In this document: positions 1 to 7,436 of the stretch, in pieces | Layout: each line of letters starts with the position of its first letter | Position numbering within the stretch: the first letter of the stretch is position 1 | Assembly: GCA_958452935.1 (NCBI GenBank) | Contig: CAUDVX010000001.1 | Location: 62,001-126,000 of the forward strand | Reading direction: 5' to 3' | DNA from: an uncultured Collinsella sp. | GTDB lineage: Bacteria > Actinomycetota > Coriobacteriia > Coriobacteriales > Coriobacteriaceae | Length of the DNA: 64,000 nt | Program-made: the position numbers and the translations under genes | The notes under the pieces: generated by a model | The model's input: only the letters and a program-made list of their open reading frames with translations | Database searches by the model: none | What the model was told of the DNA's origin: nothing

Positions 1-334
1 AGATTCTGCAACGTAGAGCCCACGCGCACCGCGGTCTTTTGCCCGTTGAGCTCCACGTCCACGCTGCGGTTGACGTAGCCCACGACGGCAGCGATAAACA
101 GCACGAGCGCGCAACCCACGGCGATGAGCGCATAGGGCAGGCGGGACGGTCGGCGCGGCGAGCGCCCGTTGCCGATGCGCGCGCTGCGATCGCTAAACCC
201 ACGGCTATGGTTGAGGTACATCGCGCCGGGCTTACGGCGACGTCGACGCTGACCGCTGGGCAGCTGCCCCAGGTCGCGGCGCGCCGTCGGACGCGCACCC
301 GAGCGCCCGTTTAAGTTAGATCCGTTTTGGCGCA
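1..334 (-). CDS. Membrane-anchored protein, N-terminal part only (runs off window start)
   Basis: Reading from the ATG at 334, the frame stays open to base 1, so only about 111 N-terminal residues are visible. The first 65 residues are very basic and rich in Arg, Gly and Pro, followed by one hydrophobic segment at about residues 67-88, then the start of an exported region (VDVELNGQKTAVRVGSTLQN). This looks like a single-pass protein with a cytoplasmic basic tail and an extracellular domain. The beginning of the external domain recalls ubiquitin-like DUF348 modules of secreted cell-wall hydrolases, but too little is visible to decide. Spacing and strand suggest it is transcribed separately, since a terminator lies just upstream at 357-386. 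Confidence 0.55.
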
Positions 335-356
335 TATGCCCTCCCCCATAAACACA

Positions 357-386
357 GCGAGCCGGAGCAACATGTCTCCGGCTCGC
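357..386 (-). terminator. Terminator-like hairpin after the PRC-barrel gene
   Basis: Arms GCGAGCCGGAG (357-367) and CTCCGGCTCGC (376-386) are perfectly complementary with an 8-base loop. On the minus strand a short T-rich stretch (TGTGTTT) follows. It ends the 1552-to-408 transcription unit. Confidence 0.6.
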
Positions 387-407
387 CTCCCATCATTTGG
401 TACGTCG

Positions 408-1163
408 CTATTTGCTAGCTTTTGACGAGCCCCCGCTCGCCTTTTGATATTCGTCCTTAAAGGCCTTGAACATACCGCGCGTCTTGCCGAGCTGCTTGCC
501 CAGCGCGCGGCTGCCCTTGTCCACGGCGACCGATCCCTTGTCATCGAGCACCTTGGCGCCCTTCTTGACCTTATCGCCCACCACGACACTGGCCTCGGCA
601 GCCTTGGCGGCCGCGCCGCCCGAATACCCGAGCGACTTGACCTCGTCCGAGACAATCATCGCGCCGTTCTCGTAGCCGCGCAGCATCGTCGGCGGCACCT
701 GCGTGTCGCCCACCAACATGCTCGATGCGGCGCTGGCGGTCACATAGAACGTCTGTACAATGCCCGAACGCGGCTTGAATTCAACGTCCGAGCAGTAGCC
801 CACGACATCGCCCGATTCCGTGCGCACGTCCATGCCAACCCAGATGATGCAATCGTCCAGGTTGATATCGAGGCGCTTGGCCGCGGCGGCATCGTAGGTG
901 CCCTTGACGTCGTCGACCGCGACAGCGCCCTCATAGACGCCGATGGCATCGAGCGCCACAAACCGGTCGGGGCGCTCGATCATACCCGCGATATCGGACT
1001 GGCGAACCATAAAGCCCACCACGCGCGTACCGCCCGGGGTAAAGACGGGAAAGTGAATCTTGCCGAGCTTTTTAGGGCTGCGCGGCGTGCCGTCCTTTTT
1101 GGTGCGCTTGTCTTCGGCAGGCTTACGATAAACCTTGACGCCGACAAAATCCCCTGCGCGCAT
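408..1163 (-). CDS. PRC-barrel domain protein
   Basis: A 251-residue soluble protein with no signal peptide or membrane segment. The N-terminal two thirds alternate short beta strands and contain two PRC-barrel-like repeats (around GKIHFPVFTPGGTRVVGFMV and WVGMDVRTESGDVVGYCSDV), a fold used for RNA, ribosome and membrane-complex contacts. The C-terminal 70 residues are Ala/Lys/Gly rich and probably helical (VGDKVKKGAKVLDDKGS). Its ATG overlaps the stop of the YtxH gene by one base (TAATG), so the two are translationally coupled. Pairing of PRC-barrel and YtxH proteins suggests an envelope or stress role; that is inference. The exact function is unknown. Confidence 0.7.
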   Translation of the reverse strand: MRAGDFVGVKVYRKPAEDKRTKKDGTPRSPKKLGKIHFPVFTPGGTRVVGFMVRQSDIAGMIERPDRFVALDAIGVYEGAVAVDDVKGTYDAAAAKRLDINLDDCIIWVGMDVRTESGDVVGYCSDVEFKPRSGIVQTFYVTASAASSMLVGDTQVPPTMLRGYENGAMIVSDEVKSLGYSGGAAAKAAEASVVVGDKVKKGAKVLDDKGSVAVDKGSRALGKQLGKTRGMFKAFKDEYQKASGGSSKASK

Positions 1164-1552
1164 TATGCCTCGGTCGAGGGCTCCGTGGCCTCGGTGTCGG
1201 TCTCAGCGACGTTCTCGACCACGACGTCGGCGGCGGGCGTCACGTTGCCGCCCGAGATGGCGTCGTTGAGCTGCTCGCGAAGCTGATCCATGCGCTCGCG
1301 GGCCAGGTCGACCTTGGCGCGCAGGTCATCGGTCTTGGCATCGACCATCGGACCAAAGTCGCTGACCGCGGCACGAGCCTCCTCGGCACTGTGCTCGTAG
1401 GTGTCACGCATGTTGTCCCAGGCATCGTTGGCGATATCGGCGGCCATGGCGCGGGTCTCGGCACCCGAGCGCGGGGCCAGGGCAACGCCGATGATAGCGC
1501 CGGCGGCAGCACCAAAGAGCGCACCGGAGACAAAGCTGAAAGTCTTTCCCAT
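1163..1552 (-). CDS. YtxH-domain protein
   Basis: About 129 residues. The start chosen is the ATG at 1552 (MGKTFSFVSG), because a GAGAGG ribosome site lies 7 bases upstream; earlier starts add an unlikely Arg-rich tail. Residues 6-30 form a Gly/Ala-rich hydrophobic segment (GALFGAAAGAIIGVALAP) followed by a charged alpha-helical region, the standard YtxH layout (general-stress-associated, membrane-attached small proteins of Gram-positives). The C-terminus is acidic and Thr/Val/Glu rich. It is the first gene of a two-gene unit with the PRC-barrel protein. The biochemical function of the family is not established. Confidence 0.75.
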   Translation of the reverse strand: MGKTFSFVSGALFGAAAGAIIGVALAPRSGAETRAMAADIANDAWDNMRDTYEHSAEEARAAVSDFGPMVDAKTDDLRAKVDLARERMDQLREQLNDAISGGNVTPAADVVVENVAETDTEATEPSTEA

Positions 1553-1688
1553 GATCATTCCTCTCCTGCGGGCACCTCGATGCCCACCGTTTGAATGCTG
1601 TCCATTATACCCGCAGCGCAACACTTGCCGTCGCGCTCATCTGCGTACGGTAAAAGCGCAGGAATATGATGGTGATAAGCGAGCGAAC

Positions 1689-2522
1689 CTACTCCTGCGG
1701 CATGGCAGGCATGGCCACCGTGGCGGCCGGGTTCTCGCCGGCGCCATCGACCAGCGGCAGGTTGCCCTCGTGCGCCGAGCCGGACGGAGCCGTTGCCGCA
1801 CCGCCAAAGACGGCCGCGGGGGCCTCGTGGTTCTCGGCGACCGCGCCCTCGGTATCGATTGGCATCTGCGGCTCGTCGTCAAAGCTCGGGACGCCTTGGG
1901 GCTCCGCAGACTCGGGCTCAACGGGCGCCTCGGCAACGGGCTCAGTGTCGGCGTCGGCAGGAGCGTCGCCCTCGGGCACATCCTCGGCCACGTCCTCGCC
2001 GCTCGCAGCGGCAACGGCCTCGTGCGGGTCCTTGCCCTCGGCCTCGGCACGCATGCCCAGCACCAGGTTGCGCAGGCCCGCGACCGTGCCTTCCACGTCG
2101 GGGGCCGGCTGGTCGGCGTGCAGGTACGCCCAGTCCATCATAAAGGTCGCCGACGACAGCGCGCCAATGGCCAACGCGTCATCGGGACACGAAAGCTCAA
2201 CCTCAAAGACACGCTCGTCGTGCTCGCTCACGCGAGTGCGGCCGCACGAAATGCTGCCCGCAAGACCGGTCTCGTTCATGAGCTCGACCGTCACGTGCTC
2301 CAGCAGGTGGCAAAGCTCGGTCTGGCCCATGCAGTCCTGGAACTCGCGACCCGAATCGCCTAGGCACAGGTGCTTGGCAATCGCCGGCACCAGGTAGTAC
2401 ACGCGCGCCGTGGCCTCGATATCCTCCGAGGTCATGAGCGGCATGCCGGGGTTCACCAGCACGTGCGCGCAAATCTTGTCCTCGCTGACGGTGACCTTAA
2501 GGATGTTGAACAGGCCTGCCAT
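1689..2522 (-). CDS. Stand-alone domain resembling the cyanophycin synthetase N-terminal domain
   Basis: A 277-residue protein in two parts. Residues 1-150 form a compact domain with the segment CHLLEHVTVELMNETG, which recalls the HLxEHVALELQ region of the cyanophycin synthetase N-terminal domain; the rest of that large ATP-grasp/Mur-ligase enzyme is absent. Residues 160-277 are low complexity, rich in Ala, Glu, Pro and Asp, probably disordered. The start ATG at 2522 has a GGGGAG site upstream. It is 24 bases downstream of the CNNM gene and likely co-transcribed with it. A catalytic role is unlikely without the ligase domains; binding or scaffolding is a guess. Assignment rests on one motif and overall pattern. 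Confidence 0.5.
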   Translation of the reverse strand: MAGLFNILKVTVSEDKICAHVLVNPGMPLMTSEDIEATARVYYLVPAIAKHLCLGDSGREFQDCMGQTELCHLLEHVTVELMNETGLAGSISCGRTRVSEHDERVFEVELSCPDDALAIGALSSATFMMDWAYLHADQPAPDVEGTVAGLRNLVLGMRAEAEGKDPHEAVAAASGEDVAEDVPEGDAPADADTEPVAEAPVEPESAEPQGVPSFDDEPQMPIDTEGAVAENHEAPAAVFGGAATAPSGSAHEGNLPLVDGAGENPAATVAMPAMPQE

Positions 2523-2546
2523 AACTCTCCCCTACTCTTCCTTGCC

Positions 2547-3920
2547 CTACTCGTCGCCATCGTGCGGATCCGCAGAGCCCGCGCCCGACGCCGCCGGCTT
2601 CTCTGCCGAGGACTCGGAATCCTTCTTATCGGTTTCGGCCGGAGCGATCACGCGAATGAGCGAGATGCGCTGGCCACGCATCGACTGTACCTTGAACTTG
2701 TACCCCGCGACCTCAAACACCTCTCCGATGTCGGGCACCGAGTCGCAAAGCTCCAAAATCCAGCCGGCGATGGTCTCATAATCATCGCTTTCCTCGAGCG
2801 GCCAACCAAGCTCAATCGCGTCATCGCACGAAAAACGCCCATCGACAAGCCACTCACGGCGCGAAAGGCGCGTGAGGTACTTGTTGTCGGGATCGAACTC
2901 GTCCTCGATCTCGCCGACGATCTCCTCGACGATATCTTCGATGGTGATGATGCCGGCCGTGCCGCCGTACTCGTCCACGACGACCACGATCTGGTCGTGC
3001 GAGGTCTGCATCTCGGACAGCAACGGCAGGATGTCCTTGGTGTCGGGCACAAAGGTGGCGTCGCGCAGATAATCGGCGATGGGCTGGTCGCCCTTGCCGT
3101 CGAGCGCGGGCTGGATCAGGTCCTTGATGTGCGCGATTCCCGCGACGTTGTCGGGATCCTCGTGGTAGACGGGGATGCGGCTGAAGCCGGTCTGGCGCAT
3201 GGTGGACAGCACGTCGGCGACCGTCTCGTCGTCCTCGCACATGGTGGTGTCCACGCGCGGCACCATAACCTCGCGGGCAACGGTGTCGCCCAGGTCGAAG
3301 ATCTCGTGGATCATGCGCTTTTCCTCGTCGAGCAGGTCGTCCTGCTCCGAGACCATGTACTTGATCTCTTCCTCCGAGACGTTTTGGCGGTCGTCGGCGC
3401 TCTTGATGCGCAGGATGCGGGCCAGGCCATCGGAGCAGGCACCGGTCAGCCACACGAGCGGGCGGGCGATCTTTTGGAACACGGAAAGCGGCCCCACGAC
3501 CTGCTTGGATACGCCCTCGGCGTTAGCGAGGCCGATGCGTTTGGGCACGAGCTCGCCGATCACGATGGACACAAAGGCGACGGCGACGGTGATGATGACC
3601 GGCGCCAGGCCGCGCGCGATGGCGGAAAGCGGCGCGATGCCAAAGCTCATGAGCCATGTGGCAAGCGGGTCGGACAGGCTCGTCGAGGCGACGGCGGACG
3701 AGGCGAAGCCCACGAGCGTGATGGCGACCTGGATGGTGGCCAACAGCTGATCGGAGTCGGCGGCGAGCTGGACGGCGCGCTCGGCGCGCTTATCGCCCTC
3801 CTCGGCATCGTGCTCCAACACGGCGCGCTTAGCCGTGGTGAGAGCCATCTCGGACATGGAGAAGTAGCCGTTGATAAGCGTCAGGACGAGCGTGGTAATA
3901 AGGGAGATGGTTATGTCCAT
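2547..3920 (-). CDS. CNNM/CorC family transmembrane protein with CBS pair
   Basis: 457 residues. The N-terminal 180 residues carry the CNNM (DUF21) membrane domain with about four hydrophobic segments and the family signature NGYFSMSEMALTTA near the start and GELVPKRIG near residue 140. Two CBS motifs follow (VMVPRVDTTM and RDATFVPDTKDILPLL with VVVDEYGGTAGIITIEDIVE), then a CorC_HlyC domain at about residues 345-425 that binds small ligands. An acidic, Ser/Ala-rich tail ends the protein. The family handles magnesium or cobalt efflux and was historically called hemolysin C-like. The only Shine-Dalgarno-like GGAGG is 15 bases from the ATG, which is far. Confidence 0.9.
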   Translation of the reverse strand: MDITISLITTLVLTLINGYFSMSEMALTTAKRAVLEHDAEEGDKRAERAVQLAADSDQLLATIQVAITLVGFASSAVASTSLSDPLATWLMSFGIAPLSAIARGLAPVIITVAVAFVSIVIGELVPKRIGLANAEGVSKQVVGPLSVFQKIARPLVWLTGACSDGLARILRIKSADDRQNVSEEEIKYMVSEQDDLLDEEKRMIHEIFDLGDTVAREVMVPRVDTTMCEDDETVADVLSTMRQTGFSRIPVYHEDPDNVAGIAHIKDLIQPALDGKGDQPIADYLRDATFVPDTKDILPLLSEMQTSHDQIVVVVDEYGGTAGIITIEDIVEEIVGEIEDEFDPDNKYLTRLSRREWLVDGRFSCDDAIELGWPLEESDDYETIAGWILELCDSVPDIGEVFEVAGYKFKVQSMRGQRISLIRVIAPAETDKKDSESSAEKPAASGAGSADPHDGDE

Positions 3921-4030
3921 CGGGAGTTTCTCGAACCTCCAAGATTCGGGACGTCAGGGTAAAACGTTGATGACGGATACGGCAATTGCGCCGACGCCCA
4001 AACGAGGACGCGGGCGCGCAGGCGTGGTCG

Positions 4031-4714
4031 CTAGATTACGAAGAGGATCACCGCCATGAACTGGAAGATGCTGCCGGCGAGCACCCACAAGTGGAAAACA
4101 CTGTGCAGATAGCGCACGTTTTTGGCGATATAGAACGGCACGCCCACGGTGTAGCACACGCCGCCGACGGCGAGCAGGGCAAGCGCGACGGGGTTCAGCA
4201 GCGCCACGAGCTCGGGCAGCTTAAAGACGACGAGCCAGCCCATCAGCAGGTAGACCAGGCCGCTTACCCAGTGCGGCTGACGCTCGCGCAAAAAGCACTC
4301 GAGCGCAATGCCGATAATGGCGATGGCCCATACGGCAAAGAACAGCGCAGGGCCGCCGTCATTTGCAAGCGTGATGAGGCAAAACGGCGTATAGCTGCCG
4401 GCTATGAGCAGGTAGATGCAGCTGTGGTCGATGATGCGAAACACGCGCTTGGCGCCCGCGGGCTGAATCGCATGGTAGAGCGTGGAGGCAAGGTATTCGA
4501 GAATAATGCTGACACCATAGACAATCGCCGCGGCCATGTGGGCCGGGCCTCCTCCGCGCAGGGCAGCGAATACGATCAGGAGCACCAAGCCAGCGATACC
4601 CAGCAGGCAGCCGACACCATGGGTGACGGAGTTCATGATCTCCTCGCCCACCGTGTAGTGTGGAACGGCCGCGGTCTTGGGTCGCGGCTTAGAACTGTCG
4701 CTCGAATCGGACAT
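4031..4714 (-). CDS. Hemolysin III (PAQR/TrhA) family membrane protein
   Basis: About 227 residues, seven predicted membrane helices. The family hallmarks are present: NSVTHGVGC in the first helix, TLYHAI with the conserved His in the second third, and a His-containing last helix (LHSVFHLWVLAGSIFQ), matching the three metal-binding histidines of PAQR proteins. The ATG at 4714 was chosen; a longer frame would need a TTG within the ribosome site. Members influence membrane energetics and are often called hemolysin III, although lytic activity is rarely shown. It is divergent from the hydrolase gene at 4901 and shares the 4715-4900 regulatory interval. Confidence 0.88.
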   Translation of the reverse strand: MSDSSDSSKPRPKTAAVPHYTVGEEIMNSVTHGVGCLLGIAGLVLLIVFAALRGGGPAHMAAAIVYGVSIILEYLASTLYHAIQPAGAKRVFRIIDHSCIYLLIAGSYTPFCLITLANDGGPALFFAVWAIAIIGIALECFLRERQPHWVSGLVYLLMGWLVVFKLPELVALLNPVALALLAVGGVCYTVGVPFYIAKNVRYLHSVFHLWVLAGSIFQFMAVILFVI

Positions 4715-4821
4715 GCCGGTTACATCCTCCAACGTAAAGAGTTCTCAACACTATATCAAAGCGTCTAGGTACGTGCGAAATTTGCACCATACGTGACCCT
4801 TTGTTTACCCATTCTTTGCTT

Positions 4822-4880
4822 GTTGACGCATCAACGGCGAACGTCCATAATGCGCTTGCATTGAATGTTGATGTATTAAC
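4822..4880 (+). promoter_or_regulatory. Promoter with two matching palindromic operator candidates
   Basis: A near-consensus promoter is visible: TTGACG (4823-4828), 17-base spacer, CATAAT (4846-4851). Two palindromes of one consensus, GTTGAYGYATYAAC, flank it: GTTGACGCATCAAC at 4822-4835 covering the -35 box, and GTTGATGTATTAAC at 4867-4880 just before the ribosome site. Their centres are 45 bases apart. This looks like a repressor operator pair controlling the hydrolase at 4901, and possibly the divergent hemolysin III gene. Confidence 0.6.
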
Positions 4881-4900
4881 ATCTTATAGGAGAATACCGC

Positions 4901-5866
4901 ATGGCTCAAAACGCACGTTCCCATCGAAAGCTCAAGATAGCCGGCATCGTTGCGCTGGTGGTTGTCGTTGCGCTGCTCGGATTTGCCGGCAACTTTTTGT
5001 TTGACTTTGCCCTGAACCCCCAAGCGCCGTACACCATGAAGATGATGCAGGATAGCAAGAACGACAAAGAAGGTGAGCAGCCGGATGCCGAGGACACCGA
5101 GGCGCGGGCGTGGTTTAAAGAGAATCGCGAGAGCAGCAGCCTCACCGCAGATGACGGAACCGAGCTTGCCGCTTGGTATTTTGCTGCGTCGGAGAGCACG
5201 CACGACTACGCCGTCTGCCTCCATGGATATACCAACGAGCCCATCGGCATGGCCCGATACGTCAAGCGATTCCACGACCGCGGCATGAACGTACTCGCAC
5301 CCGCCGCCCGCGCCCACGAACGCTCCGGCGGCGACTATATCGGCATGGGCTGGCCCGAGCGCCTCGACATCGTCGCATGGATCGAGCGAATCGTTCAGGC
5401 TGACCCCGAGGCGCGCATCCTGGTCTTTGGCGAGTCGATGGGCGCGGCAACCGCCATGAACGTCGCGGGGGAATCTCTGCCCGCAAACGTGAAATGCATT
5501 ATCGAGGACTGCGGCTTTACGAGTGTTTGGGACGAGTTTTCTCTGCAGCTCAAGGACGTGTTCGGCCTGCCCAGCTTTCCCTTGCTCGATGTAGCAAACT
5601 TGGTGTGCAACGTGCGCGCAGGCTACGACTTTCATAAGGCGAGCAGTGTGGAGCAACTCAAACACGCGACGGTTCCCATGCTGTTTATCCACGGCGACCA
5701 GGACACCTTTGTGCCGTACAGTATGCTCGACCAAAACTACGAGGCGTGCGCCAGCAAGGTCAAGCAAAAGCTCACCATCCATGGCGCCACCCACGCCAAG
5801 AGTGCGCAAGTTGACCCCGAGCTCTACTGGAACACGGTCAACAACTTCCTCGACGAGTATTTTTAG
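4901..5866 (+). CDS. Membrane-anchored or exported alpha/beta hydrolase
   Basis: 321 residues. Residues 10-35 form an uncleaved-looking signal anchor (IAGIVALVVVVALLGFAGN). The catalytic domain follows the BAAT/dienelactone-hydrolase-like pattern: oxyanion region HGYTNEP near residue 110, nucleophile elbow GESMGAAT near 178, acid in HGDQDTFVP near 267, and His in GATHAKS near 302. The substrate is unknown; an ester or acyl compound outside the membrane is the reasonable guess. AGGAG lies 8 bases before the ATG. The gene is monocistronic: promoter and palindromes at 4822-4880 upstream and a bidirectional terminator at 6032-6070 downstream. Confidence 0.88.
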   Translation: MAQNARSHRKLKIAGIVALVVVVALLGFAGNFLFDFALNPQAPYTMKMMQDSKNDKEGEQPDAEDTEARAWFKENRESSSLTADDGTELAAWYFAASESTHDYAVCLHGYTNEPIGMARYVKRFHDRGMNVLAPAARAHERSGGDYIGMGWPERLDIVAWIERIVQADPEARILVFGESMGAATAMNVAGESLPANVKCIIEDCGFTSVWDEFSLQLKDVFGLPSFPLLDVANLVCNVRAGYDFHKASSVEQLKHATVPMLFIHGDQDTFVPYSMLDQNYEACASKVKQKLTIHGATHAKSAQVDPELYWNTVNNFLDEYF

Positions 5867-5903
5867 GTAAAAAGCAACGTCTGGGGCTTTATCTGGCCCC
5901 CTA

Positions 5904-6035
5904 TTTTCGGAAGTGCGGGGAAAATCGCGGGAAGCCCGACCAGAGCGCGGTTTTACCAACAATTTATCAGGGGTTTTGTTGCCAAAAAACGGTTTGTGGT
6001 CGGCGGTATTCGATTTTTCACCGCACTTCCGAAAA
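5904..6035. repeat. Long-arm inverted repeat in convergent intergenic space
   Basis: About 24 bases at 5904-5927 (TTTTCGGAAGTGCGGGG...) are repeated inverted at 6011-6035 (...ACCGCACTTCCGAAAA) with one or two differences and an 83-base interior. The right arm abuts the terminator at 6032-6070. Size and location (between convergent genes) resemble the palindromic elements elsewhere in the window, but the sequence is different. Confidence 0.75.
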
Positions 6036-6070
6036 GCCGCCCGTGGGCACTGTGCTCACGGGCGGCTTTT
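6032..6070. terminator. Bidirectional terminator between convergent genes
   Basis: AAAAGCCGCCCGTG (6032-6045) pairs with CACGGGCGGCTTTT (6057-6070), leaving a T run on either strand. It serves the hydrolase (plus) and the DUF362 gene (minus). Confidence 0.85.
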
Positions 6071-6117
6071 GCTAACGTTGCGCTACAAAAGCGCTTGATA
6101 TGTCCAATAGATAGGCG

Positions 6118-7323
6118 CTATTTGACCTCGATGAGCTCATACTCGCTCGTGCCCAGACCGATCTTCTCGGCGTGTGCGATACACGTGCGCCAGTCGGTGT
6201 CGGGATGCGTGATGCAGAAGGGGTCCTTGGCCTGCTCGCCCTCCAGATGCTCGTGATTGTGCTCCATCTTGGCAGCACTATCGGTAAGCTCGGTGTTGGG
6301 CAGCGGCTCGGATGCCATGACGGCATCGGCGCAGGCCTGGTCGATGGCGACCGGGTCGAAGCTCGCAAACATGCCGATATCGTTGACGATAGGCGTGTCG
6401 TTTTCGGGATGGCAGTCGCAGTTGGGGCTGATATCCATGGCAAGCGAGATATGGAAGCTGGGACGATCCTGGACAACAGCCTTGGTGTACTCGGCGATCT
6501 TGCAGTTGAGCACGTCGGCCGCGGCCTCATAGCCGGGCTTGATGGCGTCCTGGTTGCACACGCCGATGCAGCGGCCGCAGCCCACGCAGCGATCGTGGTC
6601 GATGGTGGCCACGTGCACCGTGCGAGTAGCGCCGCTGGCAAGCTCGCGCTCGCGGGTGTCGTCGAACGAGATGGCGTTGTGCGCGCAGATTTTTTCGCAG
6701 GCACGGCAGCCAACGCAGTGCTCGGTCGCAACGTTCGGCTTGCCGGCGGCATGCTGCTCCATCTTGCCGGCGCGGCTGCCGCCACCCATACCCAAGTTCT
6801 TCATGGCGCCACCAAAACCGGCCTGCTCATGGCCCTTAAAGTGGGTGAGGCTGATCACAATGTCGGCGTCCATGAGCGCCTGACCGATCTTGGCCTCGTG
6901 CACGTACTCGCCGCCCTCGACCGGGACGAGCGCCTCGTCGGTACCCTTGAGGCCGTCGGCGATGATGATCTGGCAACCCGTGGCATACGGGGTAAAGCCG
7001 TTCTGATAAGCGGTGTCGATGTGCTCGAGCGCGTTTTTGCGGCTACCGACGTAGAGCGTGTTGCAGTCGGTGAGGAAGGGCTTGCCGCCCAGCTCCTTCA
7101 CGACATCCGCGACGGCACGGGCGTAGTTGGGGCGCAAAAAGCTCAGGTTGCCCAACTCGCCAAAGTGAATCTTGATGGCGACGAACTTGTTCTCAAAGTC
7201 GATCTGCTCAATTCCGGCGTGACGGATGAGGCGCTTGAGCTTGTCGAGCTGGCTCTCGCGAGCATGCGTGCGCAGGTTGGTGAAGTACACCTTAGCGGGT
7301 GCTGCGGGTGCAGTTGCGGTCAT
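6118..7323 (-). CDS. DUF362 domain protein with two 4Fe-4S clusters
   Basis: 401 residues. The N-terminal DUF362 domain (about residues 10-185) includes KIHFGELGN and the Gly-rich HFKGHEQAGFGGAMKNLGMG. A ferredoxin-type insert follows with CVGCRACEKICAHNAI and CVGCGRCIGVCNQDAI, enough cysteines for two 4Fe-4S clusters. DUF362 continues to the C-terminus (SPNCDCHPEND, DPVAIDQACADAV). No export signal, so it is a cytoplasmic iron-sulfur protein, probably carrying electrons or acting with ferredoxin-linked enzymes; the Ech hydrogenase and NfnAB in this window fit a ferredoxin-based metabolism. Substrate unknown. Monocistronic, with GAGGGG before the ATG. Confidence 0.88.
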   Translation of the reverse strand: MTATAPAAPAKVYFTNLRTHARESQLDKLKRLIRHAGIEQIDFENKFVAIKIHFGELGNLSFLRPNYARAVADVVKELGGKPFLTDCNTLYVGSRKNALEHIDTAYQNGFTPYATGCQIIIADGLKGTDEALVPVEGGEYVHEAKIGQALMDADIVISLTHFKGHEQAGFGGAMKNLGMGGGSRAGKMEQHAAGKPNVATEHCVGCRACEKICAHNAISFDDTRERELASGATRTVHVATIDHDRCVGCGRCIGVCNQDAIKPGYEAAADVLNCKIAEYTKAVVQDRPSFHISLAMDISPNCDCHPENDTPIVNDIGMFASFDPVAIDQACADAVMASEPLPNTELTDSAAKMEHNHEHLEGEQAKDPFCITHPDTDWRTCIAHAEKIGLGTSEYELIEVK

Positions 7324-7407
7324 AGATCTATCCCCTCGGTCTATATGGCGTTACAGACATAAGAGGATGGTACCCGCTGAAGTAGGGTCAAAGTCAAGCG
7401 CGAAACC

Positions 7408-7436
7408 TAGTCGTTTAAGCACGTCCCCGATGACTA
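7408..7436. repeat. GGGGAC-loop hairpin overlapping the stop codon of the FtsX-type gene
   Basis: TAGTC (7408-7412) and GACTA (7432-7436) form arms around GTTTAAGCACGTCCCCGAT. The same text recurs at 11079-11100 and 50477-50530. The minus-strand TAG stop of the permease (7434-7436) is part of the right arm. Confidence 0.6.

Noticed and set aside
2370..3962. Long open frame on the plus strand opposite the CNNM gene
   Set aside because: Shadow of a high-GC gene; His/Arg/Gly-rich translation with no motif, while the minus frame is a clear family member.
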